Assembly: GCA_019843655.1 (NCBI GenBank)
Contig: JACDQD010000002.1
Location: forward strand, 5,342,585 to 5,406,584
Length of the DNA stretch: 64,000 bases
Direction of reading: 5' to 3'
DNA from: Lethocerus indicus
Lineage: Eukaryota; Arthropoda; Insecta; Hemiptera; Belostomatidae
Positions 10,130 through 21,627 of the stretch are shown here, in pieces. Numbering within the stretch: position 1 is the first letter of the stretch; each line of letters starts with the position of its first letter. Both the position numbers and the translations under genes were made by a program. The notes beneath the pieces are model-generated. The model was not told the origin of the DNA. It saw only the letters and a program-made list of their open reading frames with translations, and ran no database searches.

Positions 10130-12732
10130 TGACGACTAAAGCGTCAACATTGTAAAGTTGAACTTGCCGTAACTATATACGGCTCGGTGAATTATGCAAC
10201 AATTCGGACACGTACTTCGCTATTCTCTTCTTAGTTATTAACTATTATTACAATATATAATAATGATGAACACTTTAGTTTTCAGAGTACATTCGTTTTA
10301 TATAGAAATTAATAGGTCGTTCGGGACGTCCAACGTTAAACCGGATCCAGTAGACGCGGCTCCGCTGTTGTTTTTACTTTTACTGTCGCACGTACAATAC
10401 TTCTCTTTCTCGCTGTATGTGTGTGTGTGTGAAAAACGAGGTTCATCAATATATAAAAAGCCGTACAAAAATGCATCCTAACACAGACATACATTTCTAT
10501 CTAAAATCGGGACCGAAAAGATTACGGATTTTCAAAATTTTCGGACTATTTCCTCGCTATCTCAAAATTCCGAGTCTGCAGTCCAGTGCAAGGCAGACTC
10601 AATGAGCTTTTTCTAAAAAAAACAAAAAAGTGTTACAGGTTTGAACTTTACTACGCGAAGCTCAATCGTCCGATTTTTGGGGGTTCGATAAAGTGACTAT
10701 TTCCGGTCCGCGATCGGCTGGCCAGTAAGTACACTGTCACAAATGGCACGCCTAAACTACTCGAATCGGGCCCGTTATTCAAAATAGGTTATTTTCTAGG
10801 ATATACACTTATAATAGTTATACAATATCTCTCTCTCTCACACACACTTACTCTCTACAGACAGACACACACATATATATATAAGTATATAAATATTAAT
10901 GTGGATTGATGTATTCACTGTGTGTGGGCCTGGTTAGTGAAGCAGAAGCATGCCAATTTCTGTTGTCCCCCCATTTCGGGCTATTGGTTTTCCAGTGAAT
11001 AGTGCCTGGACCTCTTCCAGAGGCTCCTGAAGAAGCCTCTCTTCTGCCTGGACCCTTCGCCTCCTGCGCCTCCTCCTCCGCCGCACTCGCCTACAACAAA
11101 ATAGGCTTCGTGGTCTTATTAATCCAAGAATTGGTTCAAAGACACACTACATATAAGCATTTGTTTCCACTACTGTCACAGTGCAGTGTTCCTCACAGCC
11201 GGTAAATGTGCGATATTATTAAATATGACAGCAATATTAAATATATAATAATTAATTTTCCGTAATTCCGTAATACAATTTTCTGTGACAGGCGTTCTTA
11301 TCTCAAAACCCTTTAAAAAATTGTGTACACCCGGTGTTGAGAACGTAATGAAAAGTTTTTAATTTTCTTCTATAATTTATGTTCAATCGCCAATGTTACC
11401 GAATTTCATAATGGTTTCGTCCGTGTGTCTATGCGCATTTTTGATTTCAACTCGAGGATTGAATCGAGAAATTTAAAAATGTCGCAGGTTTAATTACTCG
11501 CTTCGAATCGAGTCGGGGCGGAGTTGAAATATGGGTTTCGCACTATCGGGAATATTGGAGAGGGCAAACATTGACGAGTGGGCCCGGATGGCCGATAACC
11601 GGATAAACGGGTTAATCAGAAAAAAGTATTCGACTCCCCATTCGCGAAACATCCATTTTCCCCGTTTGAAATATATCTACCGAACGGCAACTAAAACATT
11701 TGAAAATCTAAAAAACGACAGGCAGAAATGCCGAGCCAAAAACTCGACGTCAACTTCACGAGGCCCAGTAAGAAAATTAAGTACATAGAAAGGAACTACA
11801 TCGTGTATGATTTCTTTACTTTTTCCATTCAAAAAAATGTACATACACCCTGGATAGGGGACAGTTACACAGGGTAGTTAGTCACCGGGCAGAGGCGGAT
11901 CGGCTTGCGGCGGCCAAGCCCATAGTCTGGCCAATTTGGCCTAGAGAGAGGCCGGCTGTGCTGGCGGCCTGATGACGATGAGAGGGCGAACTCGGTCCGG
12001 CCCGGGCCTGTATTGATCCTGGAGGCGACGGGGAGAGCGGCCGGCGGGCCGGGGGGGGAGGGGGGAAAGCCGCCCCTTACCGTCAGATTGGCCCAATTAC
12101 CGCCCAAAACAGCAGTACGAGCTAACGAAATTGATATTTAACGAAATTCGGCCTTGAACAGTCTTGACCAAAGTGTAAAAATATTACTCCAGCCGAAACT
12201 GCCCACTGTCAATGACAGGTCCGAATCGGTAGTCCGTCGATCGAAAACCGCCGCACGTAGAGACCGACGATCACGAGGGATTATATGAATTCTAAACGGC
12301 CATATTTAGGCGATAGAGTATGACGTTTTACACGCCATTAAACGATACCGAAATCGTTCGTCCTAAAAGAACCCGTGGACGCTGGTAATCGTGCCATATC
12401 GCGGGTTGATTACACAGAATGGCATTAGCACGATATCGTATGTGGTTATAGCGAGAGTGTTCAGAATATTACAGCCCCGTACCCCTCGGCGGAAGCCCGT
12501 TTTCAGGACGTCCCAACTGCCCTGGAGCAATACAGAAAGTACAGATAAGCGCCGTTACCAGAACTGTAATCTGCCGTTGGTCTGGAAAGGAATGAAATCG
12601 TAGATTTCCGCTTCCGACCTTACACTTTAACGAAAACAACCTACTGCTAAATGGTTATCGAACTGTTGTTTTCGCCTGTAACAGGAAATAAATTCTGTTC
12701 GTATTGTTACGTTAGTTTTATTTTCATTTTAG
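9501..12732. other. Region without recognised genes; simple repeats
   Basis: Contains AT microsatellites (about 9957-9995 and 10099-10125), a GT run near 10411, CT/CA runs at about 10830-10890 and a GC-rich patch at about 11880-12110. Open frames here are short and low in complexity, and I support none as a gene. Confidence 0.5.
10099..10125. repeat. AT microsatellite
   Basis: Alternating TA dinucleotides, uninterrupted. Confidence 0.93.
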
Positions 12733-12799
12733 TTCACTCTCCGGCTGCAATCGGTGAAAGTTTTGCAGCCGAACCCACCAACCGGCTATCAATCTCTAA
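12733..12799 (+). CDS. Candidate internal exon (67 nt), unidentified
   Basis: A strong acceptor (TTAGTTTTATTTTCATTTTAG) precedes 67 bases ending at CTAA|GTAAGTGAC, a strong donor. Two frames stay open. One reads SPAAIGESFAAEPTNRLS, which looks protein-like; the other includes QSVKVLQPNPPTGYQS. I recognise no family. The call rests only on splice signals and open frames, and a 67-nt open segment is not rare by chance. Confidence 0.22.
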
Positions 12800-15700
12800 G
12801 TAAGTGACTAACAATCTCTTAATAGTCACTTTTTTAGCCTCATTGGTAGTCTCTTTGTTTTTTATAATTGTGGAAATAGTCGATTTTTCATAACTACCGT
12901 ACTATTCGAGGACCACCGAACAGCTATATTGTGAAATAAATGATAAATAATATTACGCCTATTATAAATATTAAAGTATTAACGGCGAGTTTTACAAATA
13001 AATTTCCTATCGGTTGAGCGGATATTACCGACACCCAGATTTCCGAGAGTCCTATCGGCGCGAGAACAGCGGATAACGAAAGTGGTTACAGTCATCGATA
13101 GTCAGAAATTAATCGACTGGAGGAGGGTCAGTATAACTTGATGCAGTTTAGTAATTCCGAGCAGGCCGTGAGATCACTATCGTGCGTCACCGGCTCACTT
13201 CCTGTTCCTGTTCCCCTAACCGCGGCTGGCGACCACTGGCACCCTGGGGCACTACCTTAGTCTTCAGTCATCTGCAATACTGCATCGCCCAAACGACACC
13301 TTTTCAACATCCGTCACATACATTTCAGGTATCGGGAATCGCGAGGAAACATAATTTACGAGGAGGAACAATTTAAAGTAAAATAATATTATAAACAACG
13401 AAAATAAAGTTGAGAACGTAAATGAGAAAACGTGTAAGTAATTTCAATAGTTATAGTGTCTCCAATAATGTGACTTTCTGTTTATTATGTTAGTAGAGCT
13501 CTTTTGAACGGAGATGAAAAATAAAGTCAACACGTCGATAGGACGAAATAAACGTCTATATTATTTCTCGAATTGACGGAATTATACAATTAGATTATAG
13601 ACTAGGATGAAATATTCCTACTAGATAAAATATCCCGGCACGTCTGATGACCGACAGACCTCGTCTATACAGACAATGTCTATACTAAAAAGAGAGCCCC
13701 CGAGGCCCTCTGTCTAATAATAACGTGTAATATAAATATAATCGAAAAGATTCGGGATTGATAGGAGAACCGGTTTCGGTTCCCAACTATTTAGACGCCG
13801 GGCGATATTTATTTAGTGGTTGGGGGCGGCCCTGTGGTGACTCAGGGCAAGAAGTAAGTAATCAGCCCTCGGTCTATGATGGCGTGTACGGAGGAATCAC
13901 TCTCACCAGCCAACCCCGCACGGGTTAATAGCAGCGCTATAAATAAGGCGATATCAGAAATACAGGGTTACAAAAAAAGAGAGTTTAAGGTTATCGAAGG
14001 ATCTGTAAACGATTGTGGAAACATTTATCCGCGTGACGCATATTAACTTAACGCTCCTATTAAGGGCCGCATCCGAATGGTCACGCGATTGGTCAAGCTA
14101 ATCGCCGAACTGCACGATTCGATTAGCGCGTCCACCTCAGTCTTTACCGTCTAACCGGGCGGATTAATCGGTTTAAAGTGAACGGCCAGACGACCGAAAT
14201 AAAAGAAGATAAGGGACGGTCAATATTTGGAGCATTCGTTAAAATCCTTACTGTAGAAAACTGGAATTAAATATATGCCATATAGGTTCTAGCGGAGACT
14301 GAAGGTAGCCGGCCTAAATATATCGGCCTTATTATTAGGCCCAAGAACGAACGTCGGCCGTCGTCGAGTAAACCGGTCAAGGTTGAACAGATGTTTCAGC
14401 AATTTCATTTAATACCTCTCTTCGGTGATCCGCCAGAGTTGATACCATCGACGGCATCAATACGGACACGGACGACGCACTCCTAACACTGATCTACTAG
14501 AGACCGGTCTATTAGTCTATTCTATCGACAATACAATTTCTCAACCCCGATAACTAGAAAGAGTCTTCTGATCACGAGTCAACGCTGGGTCTATTTGCTG
14601 TGGGTCGATTACCTCGGGCAGAATGTATTTATATTTATATTATTGAATGGCGTGACGGTGGTGCGGGTCTAGGACTAGATTGCGGCTAGACTGTAGGAGG
14701 AGGGCCAATCGTTGGATGAGACCCAATATGCTAAGTTGAGACTGCATAGACGGCTCCTATTCACCCCCCTATTATTAGTTGGGTACACAGCCCACCTGTA
14801 CCTGTGAACTTCCCGCCAGTCTATTTTCTATCATCTTATCGCCTATTTTGTCCTAGACCGGTTGGACACAACTTCCATTTTAATACTTAACATACGGCCT
14901 AATACTTAACCACTGAATACAATAGATGTATTTTTATACTTCCAAAACGTTTCTTTTAAATTTTTTACGCTTACAAATGAGCAAAAACTGGAGTAACGCC
15001 AAAAGAAAGTTTTGGGGATTTAACCGCTAAGTTAGTTTAGAGTAACAGAGCGCTACTGTCCAACCGAAACCGGTTTAGTTAACCGGTTAATATAGTTAAA
15101 AAATACCTCTCCGCGAACCGCTCAATTCTGCTCTAAAATAACATTCAGTGTAAGCCCAGTCCGAACGGTGGGTGGGTTTCCCCTTTTCCTAAAGTTGGTC
15201 CTTCGCGTTGCCTGCCAAGAGGGCTGGTCCTGAGGCTGGAAAGTCGCTTAATCCATCTTGCCGGGGCCCTTAGGACGGGTTCTAATATTTTCTCGGGGTT
15301 TTGCCGAGGCTTAATGAAGTGGGGCTGGCAGGCTGTGGCTGGATGGAGCCCGTTTTTGCCTCCCTCCGGGCCTAGAGCTCTATTTCTAGACCCTCGGACA
15401 GCACGTGTCCTCAACTCAGCACCACTCGTCGCGGTGGTCCCACTTTTTATGAGCCCTCCCTCCCCTAAACTAACCGCCGCTTCTTTATTTCACTTATTTG
15501 GGAATTCTGTAAATACGTGTTACGAATGTTTTCGGTGGAAGAAAACTGAAAATACTAGTTGACACGGTTCGGTTAGGCCAACGCGTATATGAAAATAGCC
15601 CTCCGTCGAACAAACTCCGTGACGACGAGGTAAACATATGTAAAGTTCAAAGGGAAAACACCTTCGAGTAAAAACGTAAAAATGTCAAGGTCTGATAAGG

Positions 15701-17544
15701 AAATGTAATGGCCTCGATTATAAAATACGACACGAAAACTGATTTTAAACGTAAGTTAAAATTCCTGGAAGAAACAACGCATAGCTGTCTATTATTATAT
15801 TGTTACATTCGTTGTAAAATAATAGGAGCGTGGAGGCAGGCAAGGTTTAACATCACGAAAACCAAAATGACGCGGGATAGGAAATACATTAAGCGTACAA
15901 TGTTTAATTGTTTCTACGGTCATTCTGCCTAACATACATAAAATTTTGTTGAAATACAACTGTCATTTGGATAAAATTTGACGCAGCCGGGCGGCTCTCT
16001 CGAAAAGCGTTACAGACACTTATGCCGGGCCATTTTGTTTTCTTTTTTTAAACGCGGACTATTTTTGCCGACGCTATTTTTTGTGGAGGAGTTTTCACGC
16101 TCTATAAATAGAGGAGAAACACCTATTGCAGAAAAGCCTATTTGCGGCCGGCTTTTGGCAAGTGGCCTTCTCGCGTGAGCCTCGAGCCTCGGCTATGCAG
16201 TTTGTAACTCCAAATTTGGCCGCTCAACATACGAAATGATCACAGTTGTAGAGTCAAGGCCGAATCAGTTTGCACGAGTATTCCAGAGCAAATTTGAATT
16301 TAAATTCCAGGCATTAGTTAAATTCCAACTACTTCAACTATTGCACCTAAAGTTCTTTCTGGCCGATCAATTCAAGAGATGATTAGTCTTTTCAAAAACA
16401 AAATGTTCGTCACTTTAAATTTTGACTTATATATAGTATACACAAAAAGAATTACTCAAAGAGACGGTTACCAATACAGTAAACAAAAATAGACCTTTCA
16501 AAAAAGTGTTGAAAAAGGATGAAACTGAAAATGAATTCTCCAATACACTGAAAGGTACCGAAACCTGATGGAATCCAAAAAAGTTCTATTTTCTACTTAT
16601 GATAGTTAACCTGTGGGCATTATTTACAAACAGTATAACAGCCAATATATTTTATACACGTACAACTGGTTCATTTAGTTATCTAGCGTACCACTGAACA
16701 CAGAAGTAACAGGTAGGACAATGTGGACGGTATGTGAGGTATTGAAAACTGAACTTTGATTAAATGGATCAGTTCATCAGTGGATCGCCAGTGGACGGTC
16801 GATTTGTTAGGACAGAAAGGGCTGTGACAGATCCCGGTTTGGTGGGTGGTGGGTTACAGAAAGCGGGTTAATTGTTGAGTGTGTCCTATCTGTGGACGGT
16901 GTGGAGTCTGTGGGGGTGAAGGCGAACTGGGTGGCCGGCTGGGTGCCGGGTGCCGGGTGCTGGGTGCTGGGTGTTGGGTGCTGGGTGGAAGGCCTCCCCG
17001 GCCATGACACACAAACTCTGTAGAGTGGCCCACCTTACCACGCTCACGCACAGCTAAAACACTCGGCCGGCCTTCGATTTCTAGCACTATTATTAGCGGT
17101 GCAACAACATAGCCGATTCAGAACAACCGGTGCAGTGCAAAAATAAAATCGTCACAAGGACCCGTCCACAAGGATCTCCCAGATTCAAACAATTGAATCA
17201 ACTATAACTACTTCATGTACTGAGAATACAAGCGGATAGAAATACATTTTTTATCGGGAGGCCTTTAAATATTACCGACCCGTATGATATTACGTTGGGA
17301 CCGCGGAGATGCAGCAGGTGGTATGGGTTCAGCGACCCCATACAACACCCCTAACAAGTTCTCAGGACCCCGAGAAACGCTCTGAAAAAACAATCCACTC
17401 GTTTGTTTTGAACTCCACAGTGAATTGTATCCTATTACAATACTGGAAGAACTATTCAATTCTGAAAGAAAAGTCAATTAAAACCTACTAAATAACCTAA
17501 TCCTGCTAATCCTACTAAAGGACCTCAACCGCCCAACCACCCCC
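12800..17544. other. Region without recognised genes
   Basis: Mixed-composition intergenic or intronic DNA. A GC-rich patch lies at about 15160-15450 and a G-rich 7-bp repeat at 16937-16987. On the - strand near 17380 and 17460 there are acceptor-like tracts ending TTTTTTCAG and TTTCTTTCAG, but no matching strong donor. Confidence 0.45.
16937..16987 (+). repeat. G-rich 7-bp tandem repeat
   Basis: About seven units of GGGTGCC, GGGTGCT or GGGTGTT type. G-triplets recur at regular spacing, so it could fold as a G-quadruplex. Confidence 0.85.
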
Positions 17545-17854
17545 CCCCCTTTTTTGATCGACAATCCGACATAGACTTAGACTTAAGCCCATTAACAAAA
17601 ATCGCACACACCCCCCTCAACACAAAGAAGACAAACAACACCCCCCCCAAAACACAATAACAAGACACGTATAAGTACACACGACAGACACACAACCACC
17701 ACAGTACAAGTGACAGTGACAGTGCAGTGAGGATGCCCGAAAAACATCCAAAGTGCCAACAGTGACTAACACCGCTACTGAAGATGGCGGGCAGCCGAAA
17801 CCGGTCTAGCTAAAGACCAAACCAGCGAGAGGAGCCAACACACGAAATCTACAG
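17545..17854 (+). mobile_element. Satellite-element 3' module, 5'-truncated copy with the hammerhead-like motif
   Basis: This copy carries the long 3' module without the satellite array. In order it has GACAATCCGACATAGACTTA, the A/C-rich stretch with AACACAATAACAAGACAC, a GTGACAGTGACAGTGCAGTG segment, a small hairpin (GGATG/CATCC around 17733-17752), the hammerhead-like motif (17774-17810), and the family terminus ending CGAAATCTAC. A C-run near 17540 marks its 5' edge. A shared 3' end with a variable 5' end fits reverse-transcribed insertion. Confidence 0.75.
17774..17810 (+). ncRNA. Hammerhead-ribozyme-like motif
   Basis: The order is GCTA, CTGAAGA, T, GGC, loop GGGCA, GCC, GAAA, CCGG, TC, TAGC. 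CTGAAGA fits the conserved CUGANGA box and GAAA the second conserved box. GCTA pairs with TAGC as stem I, GGC with GCC as stem II, and the self-complementary ACCGGT could form stem III within or between molecules. Cleavage would fall after GTC. One extra T between CUGANGA and stem II departs from the consensus, so activity is uncertain. Minimal type I hammerheads with very short stem III are known in Penelope-like retroelements. Confidence 0.5.
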
Positions 17855-20423
17855 AGCTACCAGAACATACCAACCAGAAGAGAGAATAAAATAAAAATGT
17901 ATATGCATGCTATAATACGTACTCTTACGCAACACGAGCAATGGAATTATAGGTTATTTTGCAATCGAATTTCCGCATTCTAAAACCAACTCAAAGTGCT
18001 CTCTGAAGACGTCATTTCTCGACAGTATTTCATTAATCAAAACATAAAGAGTGGAAATACTCGAGAAATTGGAAAATGCGATAATTAAATGATGCGAATC
18101 ATCGTTCATTAATTATATTATCGTTATTGGCGTTTATTAATTATTAACTTCAATTAAAAAAACACATTTCTCTCACCCATTAAACCTGTCCATTTATTTG
18201 AACAACTCGAATAAATAAGACAATTGTTGATGAGGCGCGGCCAATCGTGCTCCGATTGCCGCATACTTGGATAAGCGCACTTGCACTTGCTTTGGTCTGC
18301 ATGAGTCACTTACAAGATTGGAATGGTTTTGAGGAAACTCGAAGCGATATAATTGGTACGAGGACGAGTCACAGTTTTGCACGCGCCGATGGAATAGCGA
18401 GCTTGGGACGTGTCGAACCTACAATTAGACGCCCACAGAGAGGCCCCCCCTGCTTCTCGCCTTCATCTCAAAACTCTTGAAGCCCAGCAACAGTTGAGGA
18501 CCGCTTAACTCAATGACAGGATTAGAGTACAACTGCCCAAAATGAAATCTCCTCTCGGGGACAATTTAATTACAAGAAGACCAAGTTTCCTTTATAAATA
18601 AGCTAGAATAGTTACAGGCCAGCCCTGACGGCGGTTTTGTACTGTTTATATTCTCTACTCACAATTTTAAAGGGGAGACATTAAATTCACCACGCCACAG
18701 AGTTACTTCAGTTAGATTATTGCCCCTACAGAATTGGAACTATTAAAACGTTAGGCAGTCAACTTTGACAGTTGAATACAGTGAATAATCAAGATGGAAA
18801 AAGGAGAGGAAGCGGAAGGAGCAGGAATGGACTTTTTCAGGAAAAGAGAATAGGATTAAGAATTTTCACCCTACAGAGAGATACTACAATGTTCGAACTA
18901 CCGGAGTTCGTTCAGAGAGCCCTAATGTCCAATTATGTAAAATCTGATCCAGCAGATATGCCTATCACATGATTGTTCAATAATTATTTCCTGTATACGA
19001 GAGAGAGAGAGATCCACCGTGTACGATGGACTTTCCCCAGTTGGTGGACGGAGGAAAGCGGCCACATTTTCTCGAAGAGTCAATAGCGATTGGGGACAAT
19101 AGGCCAAAAAGAAGAGGAACATGACTTTCATGAAATTACACTGTTACAAGGCAAGTAGTATTATTTTTTTTTAGGCCGAAAGTTCGAAAGCCGTCGTCAT
19201 AGCTGTCAGCCAAACGGGAAGAAAACACCGGATAGAATAGCAAGACAGTTAAAGTGTGTGGAACACTACTTTTTATGATTTATAATACAGTTTAAAAAAA
19301 ACAGCGATCACATTCTAGGGATAAATAAAAGTTGGCGTTTGGCGTCGACATAGTTAAAAACTAGATAAGAAAAGCCGAAACAGTTCTAGCTTTTGGCCAA
19401 ACAGGCCAAACTCTAGTAATCACCAGAGTGATTACTCTATTTATAAAATGAGTATATTTATGGATATCACTTAGCGCTTAGTACAGAAATGAGGGTAGAA
19501 AATTTCGATAAAGAATATACTTTATACCAGGATACCGTGTTTCTTTCGTTTTTTGTTAAAATCTGTCAGCCTAAGGCTTTGGCTTCGCTGTTGGGGTTGA
19601 CTGCGCCCTGTCAAGTTCAAGGCCCGCCCGCTAATTAGCTAACTTTTTTCCCCTCTCCAATTTCGACTGAAACCCAGCCTTGCATTATCGAGACTTGCAC
19701 AGAGGAATAACTTCGCCCGACGAAGCTTGCAAGTCACAAGTTCTTTTAAGTTTCAAACAACCAGGCGCAAAAAGAGTAGAACCCCAGATTTCCACTAAAA
19801 TTACGAAGATCTTGCTTTCTGCGGGTTGTTTTTTCAACTTTCCGAATCTTTTAGAGCGTTCAAACTACAATATTCCAACGCCGAGACGTTCAGGTTTATA
19901 CTTAGGTCTAGGGGGTCAGGCACCACTCGGCGGGACCCATGCCGAGGGGTAACGAGTTAATAAATAAAATATTCGCCGAATTAATCGCGGAAATAAAAAT
20001 ATAAATCATAACCACATCATCGGTCCTCCCTTATACCTAAGGGATCGTGAAAAACTAATTTTTTTTAAATTTCTCGCAGGGACGTATAAACAGAGACAAT
20101 TGCGATCGGTTGACACGTCCTTATCTACACACGTTACCGATAATATTATTTTATCAGAACGCGTATTAATAGAGATATTAACGTAGCTCACAGTAGATAC
20201 GAAAACCTAATGATCAGCTAATGCATGTTCAGTCAATCATTACTCAGAATTTTGACACGAATTATAATCTTAATGCAGCGTGATAAAACTTTCAAGGGTG
20301 AAAACGATCGGCATTAGCCTCCTCAAGTCGCCACAAGATTAGGACTCGAAGATAACTATTACAACTTCAGGACAACGTATGAGGAATTAATTAACAACAT
20401 AATTCTTTCCTGTCGAAAAATAT
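17855..20423. other. Region without recognised genes
   Basis: AT-rich DNA with short GA runs (about 19002-19013). Open frames of 60-90 codons occur on both strands, but none has a recognisable domain, splice context or codon pattern. Confidence 0.45.
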
Positions 20424-21627
20424 AAAAAAGTCCGTATATTCTAACAACATAAAACTAATTTTGCACTGCGGGGTAGACAAAAATATCGTCTGGAATAGGA
20501 CTGATATTTGCTTTCAAAATTTCGATTATTGTAAAAACAATGTATTTCATGGGGAAAATGTAAAATACATATCTGTAGTTAATATGAACTTTAGTTAAAT
20601 ACATTTCCGCACAACCCTCAGGGGGGGGGGCGCTAGTTTATCGGTGCAAGCGCACCAAACGAACTTTAGTTAAGTACATTTCCGCACCACCCTCAGGGGG
20701 CGCTAGTTTATTGGTACAAGTGCACCAAACGAACTTTAGTTAAGTACATTTCCGCACCACCCTCAAGGGGCGCTAGTTTATCGGTACAAGTGCACCAAAC
20801 GAACTTTAGTTAAGTACATTTCCGCACCACCCCCTCATGGGCGCTGGCTTATCGGTACAAGTGCACCAAACGAACTTTAGTTAAGTACATTGCCGCACCA
20901 CCCTCAAGGGGCGCTAGTTTATCGGTACAAGTGCACCAAACGAACTTTAGTTAAGTACATTGCCGCACCACCCTCAAGGGGCGCTAGTTTATCGGTACAA
21001 GTGCACCAAACGAACTTTAGTTAAGTACATTGCCGCACCACCCTCAGGGGGCGCTAGTTTATCGGTACAAGTGCACCAAACGAACTTTAGTTAAGTACAT
21101 TTCCGCGCCATACTCAGGGGGCGCTAGTTTATCGCTACCAGTGCAGCAAACGAACTTTAGTTAAGTACATTTCCGCACCACCCTCAGAGGGGCGCTAGTT
21201 TATCGGTGCAAGCGCACCAAACGAACTTTAGTTAAGTACATTTCCGCACCATCCTCAGGGGGCGCTAGTTTATCGGCACCGATAGACTATATTACTAAAA
21301 ATAAGATTTTTTCAATAAATTTTGGATAGACAGGGCAACTTTTATGATCGTAAATACACAATACCAGATAGGTTTCCTGTTATATATTTGGAAGTGAGAA
21401 TCTAATAGTTGTGACCAGTTGTGTGATCAAAAATATATTTGACCTATTTTCCAACAGAGTTAAGCCGATTTACATAATCCCTCCCAACCCAAATAAAACA
21501 AACAACATCCCGCCAATACACAATAACAACAAGACACACATGTATACAAACGACAAACAGTCAACCACCACAGTACAAGTGAGGAGACAGCGAGAGGAGA
21601 CAGAAACACGCGAAATCTACGGTATTC
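20424..21627 (+). mobile_element. Satellite-bearing element, copy B (most complete, + strand)
   Basis: The order is a 5' module from about 20424 (AAAGTCCGTATATTCTAACA onward), a satellite array (20596-21280), the palindromic array edge, a spacer (ATTACTAAAAATAAG and GATCGTAAATACACAATACC), the A/C-rich tract, and the 3' terminus CGCGAAATCTACGGTATTC. The segment with the small hairpin and hammerhead-like motif is missing: CAGTACAAGTG runs almost directly into the terminal GAGAGGAGACAG. No protein is encoded, so it would depend on other elements for movement. Confidence 0.8.
20596..21280 (+). repeat. Satellite array B, about 10 units of 69-71 bp
   Basis: Unit order on + is CGAACTTTAGTTAAGTACAT, TTCCGCACCACCCTCAGGGG, GCGCTAGTTTATCGG, TRCAAGYGCACCAAA. 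Both TTCCGCAC and TGCCGCAC variants occur, in blocks. One unit (about 21121-21155) has the variant ATCGCTACCAGTGCAGCAAA that reappears in arrays C and D. Confidence 0.97.

Noticed and set aside
20596..21280. CRISPR array as the explanation for the regular repeats
   Set aside because: Units are contiguous with no unique spacers, and the genome is eukaryotic.
20424..21627. Helitron as the class of the satellite-bearing element
   Set aside because: Tandem repeats inside elements are known for Helitrons, but I see no CTRR end with a preceding hairpin, and the inverted-5' copy C and 5'-truncated copies fit reverse transcription better. Not excluded.
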